A DNA stretch of 64,000 nt from the NCBI RefSeq assembly GCF_000621025.1, contig NZ_JHZJ01000011.1, forward strand, positions 96,883 to 160,882. The letters are read 5' to 3'. The stretch comes from Brackiella oedipodis DSM 13743. Its GTDB lineage: Bacteria; Pseudomonadota; Gammaproteobacteria; Burkholderiales; Burkholderiaceae_B. The notes below the pieces were generated by a model that was not told the DNA's origin, searched no databases, and was given only the letters and a program-made list of their open reading frames with translations. Of the stretch, positions 1 through 8,485 are shown piece by piece. A program made the position numbers and the translations under genes. Position 1 is the first letter of the stretch. The number at the start of each line of letters is the position of its first letter.

Positions 1-697
1 TGAGATGTGAGGCCAACTCAGTATCGCCGCTAGTAAATATCGTATTCGTGCTTGATGAAATGGGCGTTGAGCTCTCAGTATTGGTGGGTGATGACGTGGT
101 GCCACTGGGCTGTGCTGGATCTAAGAGCTTAGGTGTGGCGGGTCCTTGAGGATGGTTGGGGCTGTTTTGAATCTGTAGGCCTTGTGGACTGGGGGTTAGC
201 TTTACTTGGTAGTCCATCGGCGGATAACATAATCCTGCTTCAGCGCAGCCTTGCGCGGTGACGGTCACCGTCATTGCTTGTTGGCTTTGTAGAGGCAAAA
301 GCAGCGTGACTTGATCGTGATAGATCTCCATTTCTTGCTCAAAGGTTGGATCATACTTGCTTTGGGCCGCCGGCCAGTTGATCGGTCCAAATGCGTCCTG
401 GATAAGCCCTTGATCGACTTGATCTCCATTGTCGGCTTGATTGGCTTGATCTGCATGAGCCGCAAAGCTAAAGCGCTGCTTATATAAGTAATACCCTGGG
501 GCTATTTTAAATTGCACCGCTAATGTGTTTGGCGACTGTATCTGTGCAGAAAATTGAAACGCTTGCTCGGGTTCCAAAAATTCTTCTTCTGCCATCGCGT
601 TAATGGGCTGAAGCATGCACATAAGTACTAAGGCCAGCCAAAGCAAGGGCTTGATAAAAGGTAAAAAAGTGTGATGAGAAGGATGAGACGTATGCAT
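1..697 (-). CDS. dsbD: Thiol:disulfide interchange protein DsbD, N-terminal part (cut by window edge)
   Basis: DsbD carries electrons from cytoplasmic thioredoxin across the inner membrane to periplasmic disulfide isomerases and the cytochrome c maturation system. The frame is open from an ATG at 697 to the left edge, giving 232 residues. It starts with a hydrophobic signal segment (about residues 15-35) and continues as the periplasmic immunoglobulin-like domain. Residues 66-76 read APGYYLYKQRF and residues 150-160 read GCAEAGLCYPP, whose two cysteines (C151, C157) match the redox pair of the domain. Residues 81-98 are an unusual Asp/Gln-rich insertion with repeated DQ steps. The last 50 residues are a Ser/Thr/Pro-rich linker, so the membrane domain and C-terminal thioredoxin domain lie outside the window. 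The identification is firm from the cysteine motif. Confidence 0.88.
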   Translation of the reverse strand, partial: MHTSHPSHHTFLPFIKPLLWLALVLMCMLQPINAMAEEEFLEPEQAFQFSAQIQSPNTLAVQFKIAPGYYLYKQRFSFAAHADQANQADNGDQVDQGLIQDAFGPINWPAAQSKYDPTFEQEMEIYHDQVTLLLPLQSQQAMTVTVTAQGCAEAGLCYPPMDYQVKLTPSPQGLQIQNSPNHPQGPATPKLLDPAQPSGTTSSPTNTESSTPISSSTNTIFTSGDTELASHL

Positions 698-1452
698 GAA
701 ATACCCACACGGATCACAGATGATGGAAAAAAGCTAAGTGTCTATTTTAGAACGGCTGGCAAGTGGCTAGTGTTTAAGTCCGCTTTTGAAACACAAAAGT
801 CAGTCATTAAAACACCCAGAAGCGACCTTGTAGCGGCTTGATCAGCAATTTTTAAAGCCAATTTGTATAGTAGTAAAGATAACCCTATAATTTATGTGGG
901 TATTTTTTGAATGGATATTCAGCAAATACAGGCGTTTGAAGATAGGTCAATAAAACTGTAAAAAATTTTTTATAAAATCTAACTTTTACTAACTGCGTGG
1001 TGCCTTGGTTTTCACGTATGATAACGGATTCTTTCAAGCTATCATCGTAATATTAGTCAGCGACTGTATTGTACTGGGCGGCTAGAAGTGCTGCTCACAG
1101 TAGGCGCTAAGTTAGTCGCTGATTGTTCATTTTTCTTTTAGAAAACGTTGTAACTCTCTAAAAACTAAGCGTTTTGGCCTTTTGGGCTGAGGGCTATCGA
1201 GGCCTTGGCAACGTTTAGTTTTGCGAATAATTTCCCACAACTTCGCGTATTTCAGGTCTGGATTAACCAGACAGTTTGGCTGCTCATCATGAGTGGCAGA
1301 GAGTGCTTTATAAAGCAACTTGATAAGCACTTAATAATTAACCTAATATATAACGTTTGATTGTATGAATAAAACTTTTCATGATAATTATGGATAATCC
1401 CTGTATAAATTAGTAGCTATACTATTATTTAATTTGATACAAAGGAGTATTT
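698..1452. other. 755-bp gap without a convincing gene
   Basis: AT-rich spacer between divergent dsbD and the LysR gene. It holds a 9-bp inverted repeat, TCAGCGACT near 1056 and AGTCGCTGA near 1112, and one short minus-strand open frame (1127-1330, 67 residues, GTG start, very basic) with no visible ribosome binding site. A LysR-gene promoter is likely close to 1453, where TATACT at about 1418 could be a -10 box. I recognise nothing else. Confidence 0.4.
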
Positions 1453-2379
1453 ATGCGTATAACCTTGCGACAACTCGCTATTTTTCAGGCAGTCTATCGG
1501 CAAGGCTCAACACAAGCGGCAGCAGAACAAGTGTCACTTACGCAATCGGCAGTCAGTATGGCATTGTCTGCCCTTGAAAAGCAACTCGGTACACAATTAT
1601 TCGATCGCATCGGGCGTCACTTAGTACCTAATCAACAAGCAGAAATTCTCTTACCTCAAGCAGAAGAGGTGCTTTTACGCTGTGTCAATATTGAGCAAAT
1701 GTTTACGGGCGTCTATGGACGCCTCAAAATCGGTGCCAGTCAGACGATTGGCAACTATTTATTGCCTGGCCTGATTCAGCGCTTCAAACAGCTGCATCCA
1801 CAAACAGATATTGCCTTGTTTATTCACAATTCCAAAGAGATTTGTGAGGGCTTATTAAATTTTGATTTTGACTTTGGCTTTGTGGAGGGGCCGAACCATT
1901 TGCCTGCCATCAAGAGCACGCCTTGGATCGAGGATGAAATGGTCTTGTTTTGTGCCGCCCATAGCCAACTTAGGGGCTTAGAACACGATCAAGATACGTT
2001 AGACTTTGAAGATTTAGGCCGACTGCCTATGATTGTGCGCGAAGTCGGTTCTGGCACCCGAGAGATCTTGGATCAGTTTTTGTTGCAGTATGTGGAACAC
2101 CCACAAGTGGTGGAGCTCAGTAATTCTGAGGCCATTAAGCAATCTGTCGTCCATGATATGGGTGTCGGTTGCTTGTCTTTGTATACCTTGCAAGACTTGC
2201 TCGATATGCAAAAAATCCGTATCTTACGGGTCAATAAATTGCGCCCAATGATTCGTAAATTCTGCTTTATAGAGTCCCCTCATAAATTCGTGAGTCCAAT
2301 TCAAGCCGAATTTATGCAGTTTTGTATGAATTCACGCCAAGATCTCAGACTCGACTCATTGAGTGCGATGGCTCAATAG
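1453..2379 (+). CDS. LysR-family transcriptional regulator, YeiE-like
   Basis: Predicted DNA-binding regulator of 308 residues, the usual LysR length. Residues 1-60 form the winged helix-turn-helix (RQLAIFQAVYRQGS, then TQSAVSMALSALEKQLG) and residues 90-295 the periplasmic-binding-protein-like effector domain. Phrases such as SQTIGNYLLPG, FGFVEGP, VREVGSGTREI and ELSNSEAIKQ resemble the YeiE/CbbR branch, and I judge YeiE the closest relative from memory of its sequence. The start is supported by a strong AAAGGAG site 6 bases upstream of ATG. The gene stands alone and its 3' end overlaps the convergent glycosyltransferase gene by 24 bases. Its target is unknown: LysR regulators often control the divergent neighbour, which would be dsbD here, but 755 bases separate them. 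Confidence 0.82.
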   Translation: MRITLRQLAIFQAVYRQGSTQAAAEQVSLTQSAVSMALSALEKQLGTQLFDRIGRHLVPNQQAEILLPQAEEVLLRCVNIEQMFTGVYGRLKIGASQTIGNYLLPGLIQRFKQLHPQTDIALFIHNSKEICEGLLNFDFDFGFVEGPNHLPAIKSTPWIEDEMVLFCAAHSQLRGLEHDQDTLDFEDLGRLPMIVREVGSGTREILDQFLLQYVEHPQVVELSNSEAIKQSVVHDMGVGCLSLYTLQDLLDMQKIRILRVNKLRPMIRKFCFIESPHKFVSPIQAEFMQFCMNSRQDLRLDSLSAMAQ

Positions 2380-3426
2380 CTCAGCGAATAAATCCAAATA
2401 ACGCTGCGCCATCGCCTCTGCCATATTGTTTTTTTGTACATACTCATACGCCTTATCGATTCTCGCTTGTACCGATGCATCATGATCAAGGGTGGCGCCC
2501 AAGGCTTGAGCCAAGGCTTCATGATCATCGATAGGTACAATTAGGCCACGGCCATCGGCCAGGAGCTCACTGGGGCCTAAGCTCGCCGTCGCGACGACGG
2601 GGACTTTTTGATAAAAAGCATCCAAAATACTGCTTCCTAGGGCCTCGATACGAGCGCTAGAGGCAAAAATCGTAAAGAAACTGTAGATATTTTCTATGCT
2701 TTTGTGAAAGCCCGCCATTTTGTAATAGTCTGCCATACCCAGCTGGTCGATTAACTGCTGACACTCCGCAACCGAGCTACCACTCCCAAAGTGTAGAACT
2801 GCAAAGTCTTGGCGTTGTTGGCGCAACTTGGCGGCGGCTTTGATCAGCGTGAGAGGGCCTTTTTCGGGTCTGACAGCCGAAGCCGAGGCGATAATTTTGG
2901 TGCCTGGCGCAATCCCATAGTGCTCGAGTAGTTGCGCAAAGCGCTCGGCTTTTTGTAGATGCGGTTCTATGGCACTGGGAATGATCAGCGGCTCTATCCC
3001 CAAACGACGTGGTTCGCTGGCAGCTGATTGACTGATCGCCACCAGTTGGTCACAGCGTTGCCATTTTTGGCGTACGGTCTTGTCTTTGCCGGCTTTAACG
3101 GGAAAATCAGTGCGCCGCGAGAACACAAGCTTGCCCTTATATCGCCACTTAAAGAGCACGGCCCAAGTGAGGGTGTTAGGGGTTTGGCTGTGCACAATAT
3201 CAAAGCCTTGAGCTCGACCACTCAAAAAAAATCCAGCGGCGCTGCTGCTCGATTTGCCTTCATAAACAGTAAATCCTAATTGTTTGGCCGCTTTACTCAA
3301 CTCACTATCACGACGCGCCAGTAAGCTTACGTCGTGGCCGGCTTTTTGAAATTGCCGCATGCTTAATAGCGTCTGGCGTTCACCACCACGCCAGCCCTTT
3401 TCCATATTGAGTTCAAGAATTTTCAT
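2356..3426 (-). CDS. Glycosyltransferase family 4, probable LPS/cell-surface glycan transferase
   Basis: A 356-residue GT-B fold glycosyltransferase. The N-terminal domain opens with MKILELNMEKGWRGGERQ, the typical glycine-rich acceptor-side start, and the C-terminal domain has SAVRPEKGP followed by ARIEALGSSILDAF, which holds the family 4 nucleotide-sugar-binding glutamate. I place the start at the ATG at 3426, because an upstream extension to 3603 would run through most of the neighbouring transferase's tail and has no family similarity. The start overlaps the 3' end of the upstream family 2 gene by 14 bases, which suggests translational coupling in one LPS-biosynthesis operon. The exact sugar cannot be told from sequence. 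Confidence 0.8.
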   Translation of the reverse strand: MKILELNMEKGWRGGERQTLLSMRQFQKAGHDVSLLARRDSELSKAAKQLGFTVYEGKSSSSAAGFFLSGRAQGFDIVHSQTPNTLTWAVLFKWRYKGKLVFSRRTDFPVKAGKDKTVRQKWQRCDQLVAISQSAASEPRRLGIEPLIIPSAIEPHLQKAERFAQLLEHYGIAPGTKIIASASAVRPEKGPLTLIKAAAKLRQQRQDFAVLHFGSGSSVAECQQLIDQLGMADYYKMAGFHKSIENIYSFFTIFASSARIEALGSSILDAFYQKVPVVATASLGPSELLADGRGLIVPIDDHEALAQALGATLDHDASVQARIDKAYEYVQKNNMAEAMAQRYLDLFAELLSHRTQ

Positions 3427-4282
3427 GGGAAGTAGAAGTTGTTGAGGTTGTTGAGTGCTGGGAGGCGTGCTTTTCTTTTTGTTTGAGGTATAGGGCAGCA
3501 TATTTATTAAAAACGGATTGGCAGGCGAAAAGCGTGAGTAAAAAACCCGCTGAGCCGTCCAAAAAGCCTTTTTTAAAAATATAAGTCCTAAAAAAACGTC
3601 CAAAGCTGTGACCGCAAGCGGCTAATAAGCTTGTGCGCTTGCCCGCCTGGTATTTTTGTTGAGCCCAGGCTTGGGCGTAATTGGCCGATTTTGTTAAGTA
3701 GTCCTGTAAATTGCGGTAGGTATAGTGCAATAAATCACCGTCTAGAGTCTGGACTTGAGCGTGAGCGGGGACGATCACGCTCTCGTGCACTAAGGCGTCA
3801 TCATAAGTGGTTAAGGCATGCGGATAAAAGCGCTCGACATAGCCAGGATACCAACCGCAATGCTTGATGAAGCGACCAAAAGCCCAACTCAAGCGTGCGA
3901 CACTAAAGACCGTTTGTTGATAAGATGAACTCTGCTTGAGGACGCGTTCTATACTTTGGCGTAATTGTGGCGTCATACGTTCATCGGCATCAAGCCAGAA
4001 GACCCAGTCACAATGCACATATTGCTGCGCGATTTGGCGCTGTTTACCGTAGCCCGGCCAGTCTGTATGGGAATGAAAATCCGCCTTAAATTCGCGAGCA
4101 ATGGCGGCCGTGGCATCGGTACTACCTGAATCTACGATCACAATTTGATCGGCTAAATCCGCCACTGAATGAAGACAATCCCGTAGTGATTGTTCCTCGT
4201 TTTTGACAATCATGACAATCGCCAAGCTCGCTGGCTTGGCGTGGTCTGTGGTCTGAGAGAGGCTTGAGTGAGAAGTGGTCAT
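3413..4282 (-). CDS. Glycosyltransferase family 2, WaaE/KdtX-like LPS core transferase
   Basis: A GT-A fold transferase of 289 residues from the ATG at 4282 (a GTG at 4312 is the alternative). The N-terminal half has IVMIVKNEEQSLRDCL, VDSGSTDAT and FWLDADER, where the DxD-type acidic cluster binds the metal and nucleotide sugar. The middle reads GWYPGYVERFYPH and VHESVIV, typical of the WaaE/KdtX group that adds glucose to LPS inner-core heptose. The C-terminal segment (FGRFFRTYIFKKGFLDGSAG) is probably membrane-associated, and the last 15 residues are Ser/Thr-rich filler. It sits between glmU and the family 4 transferase on the same strand, consistent with an envelope-glycan operon. The donor and acceptor are inferred. 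Confidence 0.8.
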   Translation of the reverse strand: MTTSHSSLSQTTDHAKPASLAIVMIVKNEEQSLRDCLHSVADLADQIVIVDSGSTDATAAIAREFKADFHSHTDWPGYGKQRQIAQQYVHCDWVFWLDADERMTPQLRQSIERVLKQSSSYQQTVFSVARLSWAFGRFIKHCGWYPGYVERFYPHALTTYDDALVHESVIVPAHAQVQTLDGDLLHYTYRNLQDYLTKSANYAQAWAQQKYQAGKRTSLLAACGHSFGRFFRTYIFKKGFLDGSAGFLLTLFACQSVFNKYAALYLKQKEKHASQHSTTSTTSTSHENS

Positions 4283-4346
4283 GCGCACGCAAGTCAAGAA
4301 GAATATCGACACATATGGACTTTGGACTACTTAGGGCTCCTCAAGG

Positions 4347-5729
4347 CTACTCAGCCTTAGGTGCTTTTTTTTCGGGGCGTTTCCAATTGCTTTTGCTGAC
4401 TTGTTCACTCTTAGTCAGTGTCAGCTGACCCGCCGGCGCATCTTGACGTAAGGTCGTGCCAGCACCAATTGTCGCCGCTTTGCCGACATTCACCGGGGCG
4501 ACCAATTGCGTACCTGAGCCAATAAAGGCCTCGGTGCCGATGGTGGTTTTGTGCTTATTAGCGCCGTCATAATTGCAAGTAATCGTACCGGCGCCGATAT
4601 TGACACGGTCACCAATCTCGGCGTCTCCCAAATAGCTTAAATGATTGGCTTTACTGCCGTTGCCCAGTTTGGTTTTTTTGAGCTCGACAAAGTTACCAAC
4701 ATGACTGCTTGGGCCTAATTGACTACCTGGACGAATCCGTGCATAAGGGCCGACGGAGGCGTTATGCCCAATGATGGCATCTTCGATATGGGTAAATGCA
4801 TGGATTTGTGTGTTGTCGCCAATTCGGGCATCACGAATAATGCAATTAGGACCGATCTGTACATTATCTCCAAGCTCGACCTTGCCTTCAAAAATACAAT
4901 TGGCATCAATACTAACGTCTTGGCCACACTCGAGATGGCCTCGCAGATCAAAGCGATGTGGATCGATGAGGGTGACACCCCGCTTCATGATTGAGCGAGC
5001 TTGCTCAAATTGCCATTGGCGTTCAAGTTTGGCTTGTTGTTCTCGGCTATTAACACCCGCCGTCTCCCAAGCGTGATCGGGTTGCACGGTATTGATACTT
5101 ACACCGTCTGCGACCGCTAGGGCGATAATATCGGTGAGGTAATACTCACCTTGGGCGTTGTTATTCGTGATACGACCGAGCCAATCTTTGAGCTTTTTGG
5201 TCGGCACACACAAAATACCGGTATTGATTTCGGTGATTTTTTGTTCTTCTGGGCTGGCGTCACGTTGCTCGACGATACGTACGACTTCTTGGTTTTGGTC
5301 ACGTACAATACGACCATAGCCTGTAGGATCCGTCATCTCTTGGGTGAGTAAGCCCAAACCTTGACTCGCCGCCTTGATTAAACGGCGCAAGGTGCGTGGC
5401 TGAACCAAGGGCACATCGCCATATAGGATCAAGGTCAGATCATTATCATTGCTATCGATTAAATTAGGGATGGCTTGTTGCACAGCATGACCCGTGCCGT
5501 TTTGTTGTTCTTGAATAATGAACTTAAGAATAGAACGCTCGCAAAAAGTATTACGGATCAACTTAGCGCCATGACCGATGACCACCGTAATATTGCTAGA
5601 TAAATCAGTCACATTATCGATGACATGTGAAAGCATGGACTTGCCAGCGATTTTGTGCAGGACTTTAGGAATTTCGGACTGCATCCGCGTGCCTTTGCCG
5701 GCTGCCAAAATAACAATACTTAGATTCAT
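4347..5729 (-). CDS. glmU: Bifunctional N-acetylglucosamine-1-phosphate uridyltransferase / glucosamine-1-phosphate acetyltransferase
   Basis: GlmU makes UDP-GlcNAc, the precursor of peptidoglycan and lipid A. From the ATG at 5729 the protein is 460 residues, close to the E. coli enzyme (456). The N-terminal uridyltransferase domain begins with [11 protein letters not shown] and has YGDVPL. From about residue 250 the sequence becomes hexapeptide repeats of a left-handed beta helix ([51 protein letters not shown]), the acetyltransferase part. Upstream ATG and GTG codons at 5750 and 5759 are possible starts, but the family normally begins a few residues before the first beta strand. It lies upstream of two glycosyltransferases in the same direction. 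Confidence 0.95.
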   Translation of the reverse strand: MNLSIVILAAGKGTRMQSEIPKVLHKIAGKSMLSHVIDNVTDLSSNITVVIGHGAKLIRNTFCERSILKFIIQEQQNGTGHAVQQAIPNLIDSNDNDLTLILYGDVPLVQPRTLRRLIKAASQGLGLLTQEMTDPTGYGRIVRDQNQEVVRIVEQRDASPEEQKITEINTGILCVPTKKLKDWLGRITNNNAQGEYYLTDIIALAVADGVSINTVQPDHAWETAGVNSREQQAKLERQWQFEQARSIMKRGVTLIDPHRFDLRGHLECGQDVSIDANCIFEGKVELGDNVQIGPNCIIRDARIGDNTQIHAFTHIEDAIIGHNASVGPYARIRPGSQLGPSSHVGNFVELKKTKLGNGSKANHLSYLGDAEIGDRVNIGAGTITCNYDGANKHKTTIGTEAFIGSGTQLVAPVNVGKAATIGAGTTLRQDAPAGQLTLTKSEQVSKSNWKRPEKKAPKAE

Positions 5730-5920
5730 AGGTTCAGAAGAGTAGCTCATAGATTCCACTGCGATAGATAGTTAATTGTCTCGATAGCCTCTGTAGTCTT
5801 TGTTGTCTAGCGGGTCTGTCTGACTAAAGGCCATAAATATTCTTAGTTTAACGTGCTCAAGGGGCTTTTTCAAAAAGCAATAGGTAAATAATTGCAAGCA
5901 AAAAACGTCATCCTGCCTGC

Positions 5921-6490
5921 TTATGATTGGGTTGGCTTGGGCTTATCTGAGCGAGATGGTGCATCACTTGATGAGCTTGGCGTTTGAAAAGATTGCATAG
6001 CTTGGGTGGCGATATTTTGATATTGCTGTTGTAAGAAAGAAAACCAATTTTGCATCATGGCCTGAGCCTGTGCCGAGTTGTCGCTGGCCGATGTTTGCTG
6101 TTGAGTTTGCGGCTGTTGTGGCTGGTTCTGTGCTTGAGGATCGCTCTGATCAGGGGCGGTCGTCGTTGACTCATAGAAGGGACTCGTAAAAGCCTTAAAC
6201 GCCGCGGCATTGGGTGCCATTTTCATGAAATCTTGCATGGCCTGTTGGCTGCTGCGTTGCATTTCTAGGCTCTGAATGGTGTTTTTCAGCATAGAGTGGT
6301 TAAGGGCTAACCATGCTTCTATGGTTTTGAGGTCTTGAATGCGCTTATCGATATCGGCATTGGCCTGTTGCCAAGATTGCCAATTCGCGGCGCCTACTTG
6401 TGCCATTTGTTGCCAAGACTGATTCAGGTTTTGCAGATTCTCAAAAATGTCTTGGTAATCACTAGCATTCTTAAAAAAATCCTGACTCAT
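5921..6490 (-). CDS. PhaM-like polyhydroxyalkanoate granule regulatory protein
   Basis: A 189-residue protein. Residues 45-90 contain DIDKRIQDLKTIEAWLALN followed by MLKNTIQSLEMQR, the coiled-coil core found in PhaM proteins that activate PHB synthase and tie granules to the nucleoid in Ralstonia and relatives. After that comes a Gln/Pro/Ser-rich stretch and a basic C-terminus (SRSDKPKPTQS), replacing the lysine-rich DNA-binding tail of classical PhaM. The start at 6490 follows an AAGGAG site by 9 bases. The gene is 12 bases downstream of the Nudix gene and probably shares its transcript. No PHB synthase lies in the window, so a granule role is an inference from the coiled-coil motif. Confidence 0.68.
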   Translation of the reverse strand: MSQDFFKNASDYQDIFENLQNLNQSWQQMAQVGAANWQSWQQANADIDKRIQDLKTIEAWLALNHSMLKNTIQSLEMQRSSQQAMQDFMKMAPNAAAFKAFTSPFYESTTTAPDQSDPQAQNQPQQPQTQQQTSASDNSAQAQAMMQNWFSFLQQQYQNIATQAMQSFQTPSSSSDAPSRSDKPKPTQS

Positions 6491-6502
6491 GCACAACGCT
6501 CC

Positions 6503-7333
6503 TTAGGAATGGGTAAAAGCCTCTAGCCCATGTTCGTGATATTGCAGCAGGCTTTCGGTTAATACAATAGCCGCCTCTAGGGTCAGCTGATCGGCCTCGA
6601 TCAAGTCCAGCACCTCATCGGCACTAAAGGTTCGGAATTCAGACACTTCGCCATCTTGGTTCTTGAGTACGACATGATCGGGCAAACGGCATTGACTGAC
6701 ATATAACTCTTCGAGCTGATAGCCTTCGGGCAGTGGGCGTCGCAGCAGGGCGGCCTTTTGGATGGGCTGGCAAGGTTGTAAGTCCCTAGGATGTAAGCCC
6801 GCCTCCTCGAAACTCTCACGAATTAGCCCCTGTTGTAAGGTATCCTCGGCATTCAAAATGCCTCCGACCAGTGTATCCCATAGCCCTGGATCGATGGCCT
6901 TACTGGTAGCGCGCTTGGCTAAATAAATACGACCATCAGTATGCCAGGCATTCAGATGAATAGAGCGCGTCAACATCCCCAAAGGCCGTAAGGCACCGCG
7001 TTCCATTTGCGCCAAGACAGTGTGTTGATCTGCGCCATAGACGTTTAGTAACTCATTGCGCCAAGCGCGAATACAGCCATGCGCTTGTAATTGTTGTGCG
7101 ATCTCGGCAAGGCGTTGGTTAAGTTGAGCCCCATTTAAGTGCTGGCAGTCAATTTGCAGCCCTTGCGGTAGACGTCGTACTTGTGGATCCTGACTAAGGA
7201 CTTGAAGTGCATGGGGATGGATAACACCGACGGTTTCAGACCCCAAAAATAAAGCGACAGAGCCCTCAATCGGAGCTTGTGAAGCTTTTTCTAGGAGTTT
7301 GGCACGAAGCTTTTGTAAAAGCGCTACATTCAC
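6503..7333 (-). CDS. Nudix hydrolase with DUF4743-type N-terminal domain
   Basis: A 276-residue Nudix-superfamily hydrolase. The Nudix box lies at about residues 157-180 (GG, then RESFEEAGL), although Asp replaces the first conserved Glu of the G-x5-E part. About 115 residues precede the Nudix domain and resemble the N-terminal region of Nudix proteins related to thiamine pyrophosphokinases, seen also in YfcD-like and plant homologues. Its substrate is probably a nucleoside-diphosphate or thiamine-related diphosphate compound, but sequence does not decide this. It is transcribed divergently from the Sco1 gene and runs into the PhaM-like gene. Confidence 0.8.
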   Translation of the reverse strand: MNVALLQKLRAKLLEKASQAPIEGSVALFLGSETVGVIHPHALQVLSQDPQVRRLPQGLQIDCQHLNGAQLNQRLAEIAQQLQAHGCIRAWRNELLNVYGADQHTVLAQMERGALRPLGMLTRSIHLNAWHTDGRIYLAKRATSKAIDPGLWDTLVGGILNAEDTLQQGLIRESFEEAGLHPRDLQPCQPIQKAALLRRPLPEGYQLEELYVSQCRLPDHVVLKNQDGEVSEFRTFSADEVLDLIEADQLTLEAAIVLTESLLQYHEHGLEAFTHS

Positions 7334-7467
7334 GTTATGAAACTTCCTTTAGAATATTTATTAGGGTAGAGAAAAAGCTCTGCCGTTGTAGTGGGTTTGG
7401 CATTTTGCTCAATGCTAACAAATCCTACAATTTTGTACTATGTTTATCATCAAAAAAGAGGCAAATT

Positions 7468-8127
7468 ATGCACTACTTAAGGGGCTTAACGCAACCGCTA
7501 GGCGTTGTCTATCGTCTGTCTGTGGCCAGATTAACCTGTGGGCGGGGCTGGCTGTGCCAGTGTTTTGTGCTCTTAATTTTGGGTTTAGCCTGTCTGCATA
7601 CACAAGCGGCGCCGTCATTAAATGGTGCCGATATTAGTGGCAGCCATTTTGGCCAAGGCTTGGCTGCCCAAAATCTCGTCGGACAGCGTGTCACCCTGAG
7701 TGATTATAGAGGCAAGGTGCTACTTTTGTTTTTTGGTTTTACACGTTGCGCCGATATCTGTCCTACGACAATGGCGCAGTTAGCGCAACTGCAACAAAGC
7801 CTCGAGCCTAAAGAGGCACAACAGGTTCAGGTATTTATGGTAGCCATTGATCCCGAGCGCGATAATCAACACACGCTCAATAGCTACGTCAAAGCCTTTG
7901 ACGAGCATTTTGACGCACTTTGGGGCACGCCCGAACAAATGCAGCAATTAGCCAAGAGTTTCAAAGTTCATGTCAAAAAGAATGCTTATACCAATGGCAA
8001 TTACGATATTGAGCACAGTGCCAGTATTTATGTGATCGACAAAAAAGGCGAGTCCGTTCTACTGTTTAAACCAGGGATGGATGTGGATGAAATGCTGGCA
8101 GATATTCGGGTCTTGCTGGCCCAATAA
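7468..8127 (+). CDS. SCO1/SenC copper chaperone for cytochrome c oxidase
   Basis: A membrane-anchored periplasmic thioredoxin-fold protein of 219 residues that delivers copper to the CuA site of cytochrome oxidase. An N-terminal hydrophobic segment (residues 30-48) is followed by VTLSDYRGKVLLLFFGFTRC. The copper ligands are visible: C94 and C98 in CADICP, and H183 in DIEHSASIYVID. The ATG at 7468 follows AAGAGG at correct spacing, whereas the open frame upstream to 7279 lies over the Nudix promoter and lacks family similarity. The gene is monocistronic and convergent with rpoH. No cytochrome oxidase subunits occur in the window. Confidence 0.92.
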   Translation: MHYLRGLTQPLGVVYRLSVARLTCGRGWLCQCFVLLILGLACLHTQAAPSLNGADISGSHFGQGLAAQNLVGQRVTLSDYRGKVLLLFFGFTRCADICPTTMAQLAQLQQSLEPKEAQQVQVFMVAIDPERDNQHTLNSYVKAFDEHFDALWGTPEQMQQLAKSFKVHVKKNAYTNGNYDIEHSASIYVIDKKGESVLLFKPGMDVDEMLADIRVLLAQ

Positions 8128-8199
8128 GTGGCTCGAAGCGTTAGGTAGGGCGTAACTAGGATTGTCTAGCGACTCAGGCGAAGCACGACACAAATGCAG

Positions 8200-8320
8200 C
8201 AAAAAAAAGCACTTCTGGAAAGGGGATAACCAGAAGTGCTAAAACATTCGCTCTTGATAGGGGAAGGAAAGAGGAGAATAAGAGCGAATGATGAACTTTA
8301 TTGCAAAGATCATAATAGTT
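8200..8320 (-). ncRNA. Candidate small RNA with two perfect hairpins and an intrinsic terminator
   Basis: Read on the minus strand, the spacer downstream of rpoH contains an 11-bp perfect stem (8290-8280 pairing with 8255-8245) with a 24-base pyrimidine loop. After four bases comes a second 11-bp perfect stem (8240-8230 with 8218-8208), whose loop includes UCCCC, and then eight U residues. The second hairpin plus U-run is a textbook intrinsic terminator. rpoH already has its own hairpin at 8424-8451, so a separate transcript is plausible. The C/U-rich loops could pair with Shine-Dalgarno sequences, as in several known trans-acting sRNAs. I see no strong sigma-70 promoter, so the 5' end is a guess. 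Confidence 0.42.
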
Positions 8321-8344
8321 AGTCTTTATGTTCTCATAATAGTT
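8310..8344. repeat. Direct repeat TCATAATAGTT x2, 24-base period
   Basis: The 11-mer TCATAATAGTT occurs at 8310-8320 and exactly again at 8334-8344, just upstream of the candidate sRNA when read on the minus strand. Each copy gives TATTAT on the minus strand, a possible -10 box. The spacing of about two helical turns would suit an activator or duplicated promoter. Confidence 0.5.
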
Positions 8345-8423
8345 CCCAAATAGGCCGCTCGTGTTGTTTCAATATGTTTCTGCTCTTAAGTAATTATTAA
8401 GATCCGATTTGCAAAGCCAAAGA

Positions 8424-8451
8424 ATAAACCCACAGTTGCCTGTGGGTTTAT
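8424..8451 (-). terminator. Probable rpoH terminator
   Basis: An 11-bp perfect stem, ATAAACCCACA at 8424-8434 pairing with TGTGGGTTTAT at 8441-8451, extended by one inner G-C pair, 35 bases downstream of the rpoH stop codon. On the minus strand it is followed by a moderately T-rich stretch (TTCTTTGG). Confidence 0.65.
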
Positions 8452-8485
8452 CGCTTGAGAGATTAAAAAATCAGGTTAAAAACAA

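Noticed and set aside
1127..1330. Minus-strand open frame of 67 residues, very basic
   Set aside because: GTG start, no ribosome site and no recognised family. It might be a remnant of a lost gene, but nothing in the sequence supports expression.
3427..3603. Upstream extension of the family 4 glycosyltransferase
   Set aside because: It overlaps the neighbouring transferase over 177 bases in another frame and has no family similarity.
7279..7467. Upstream extension of the Sco1 open frame by 63 residues
   Set aside because: It crosses the Nudix gene start and promoter, and the family start with ribosome site is at 7468.
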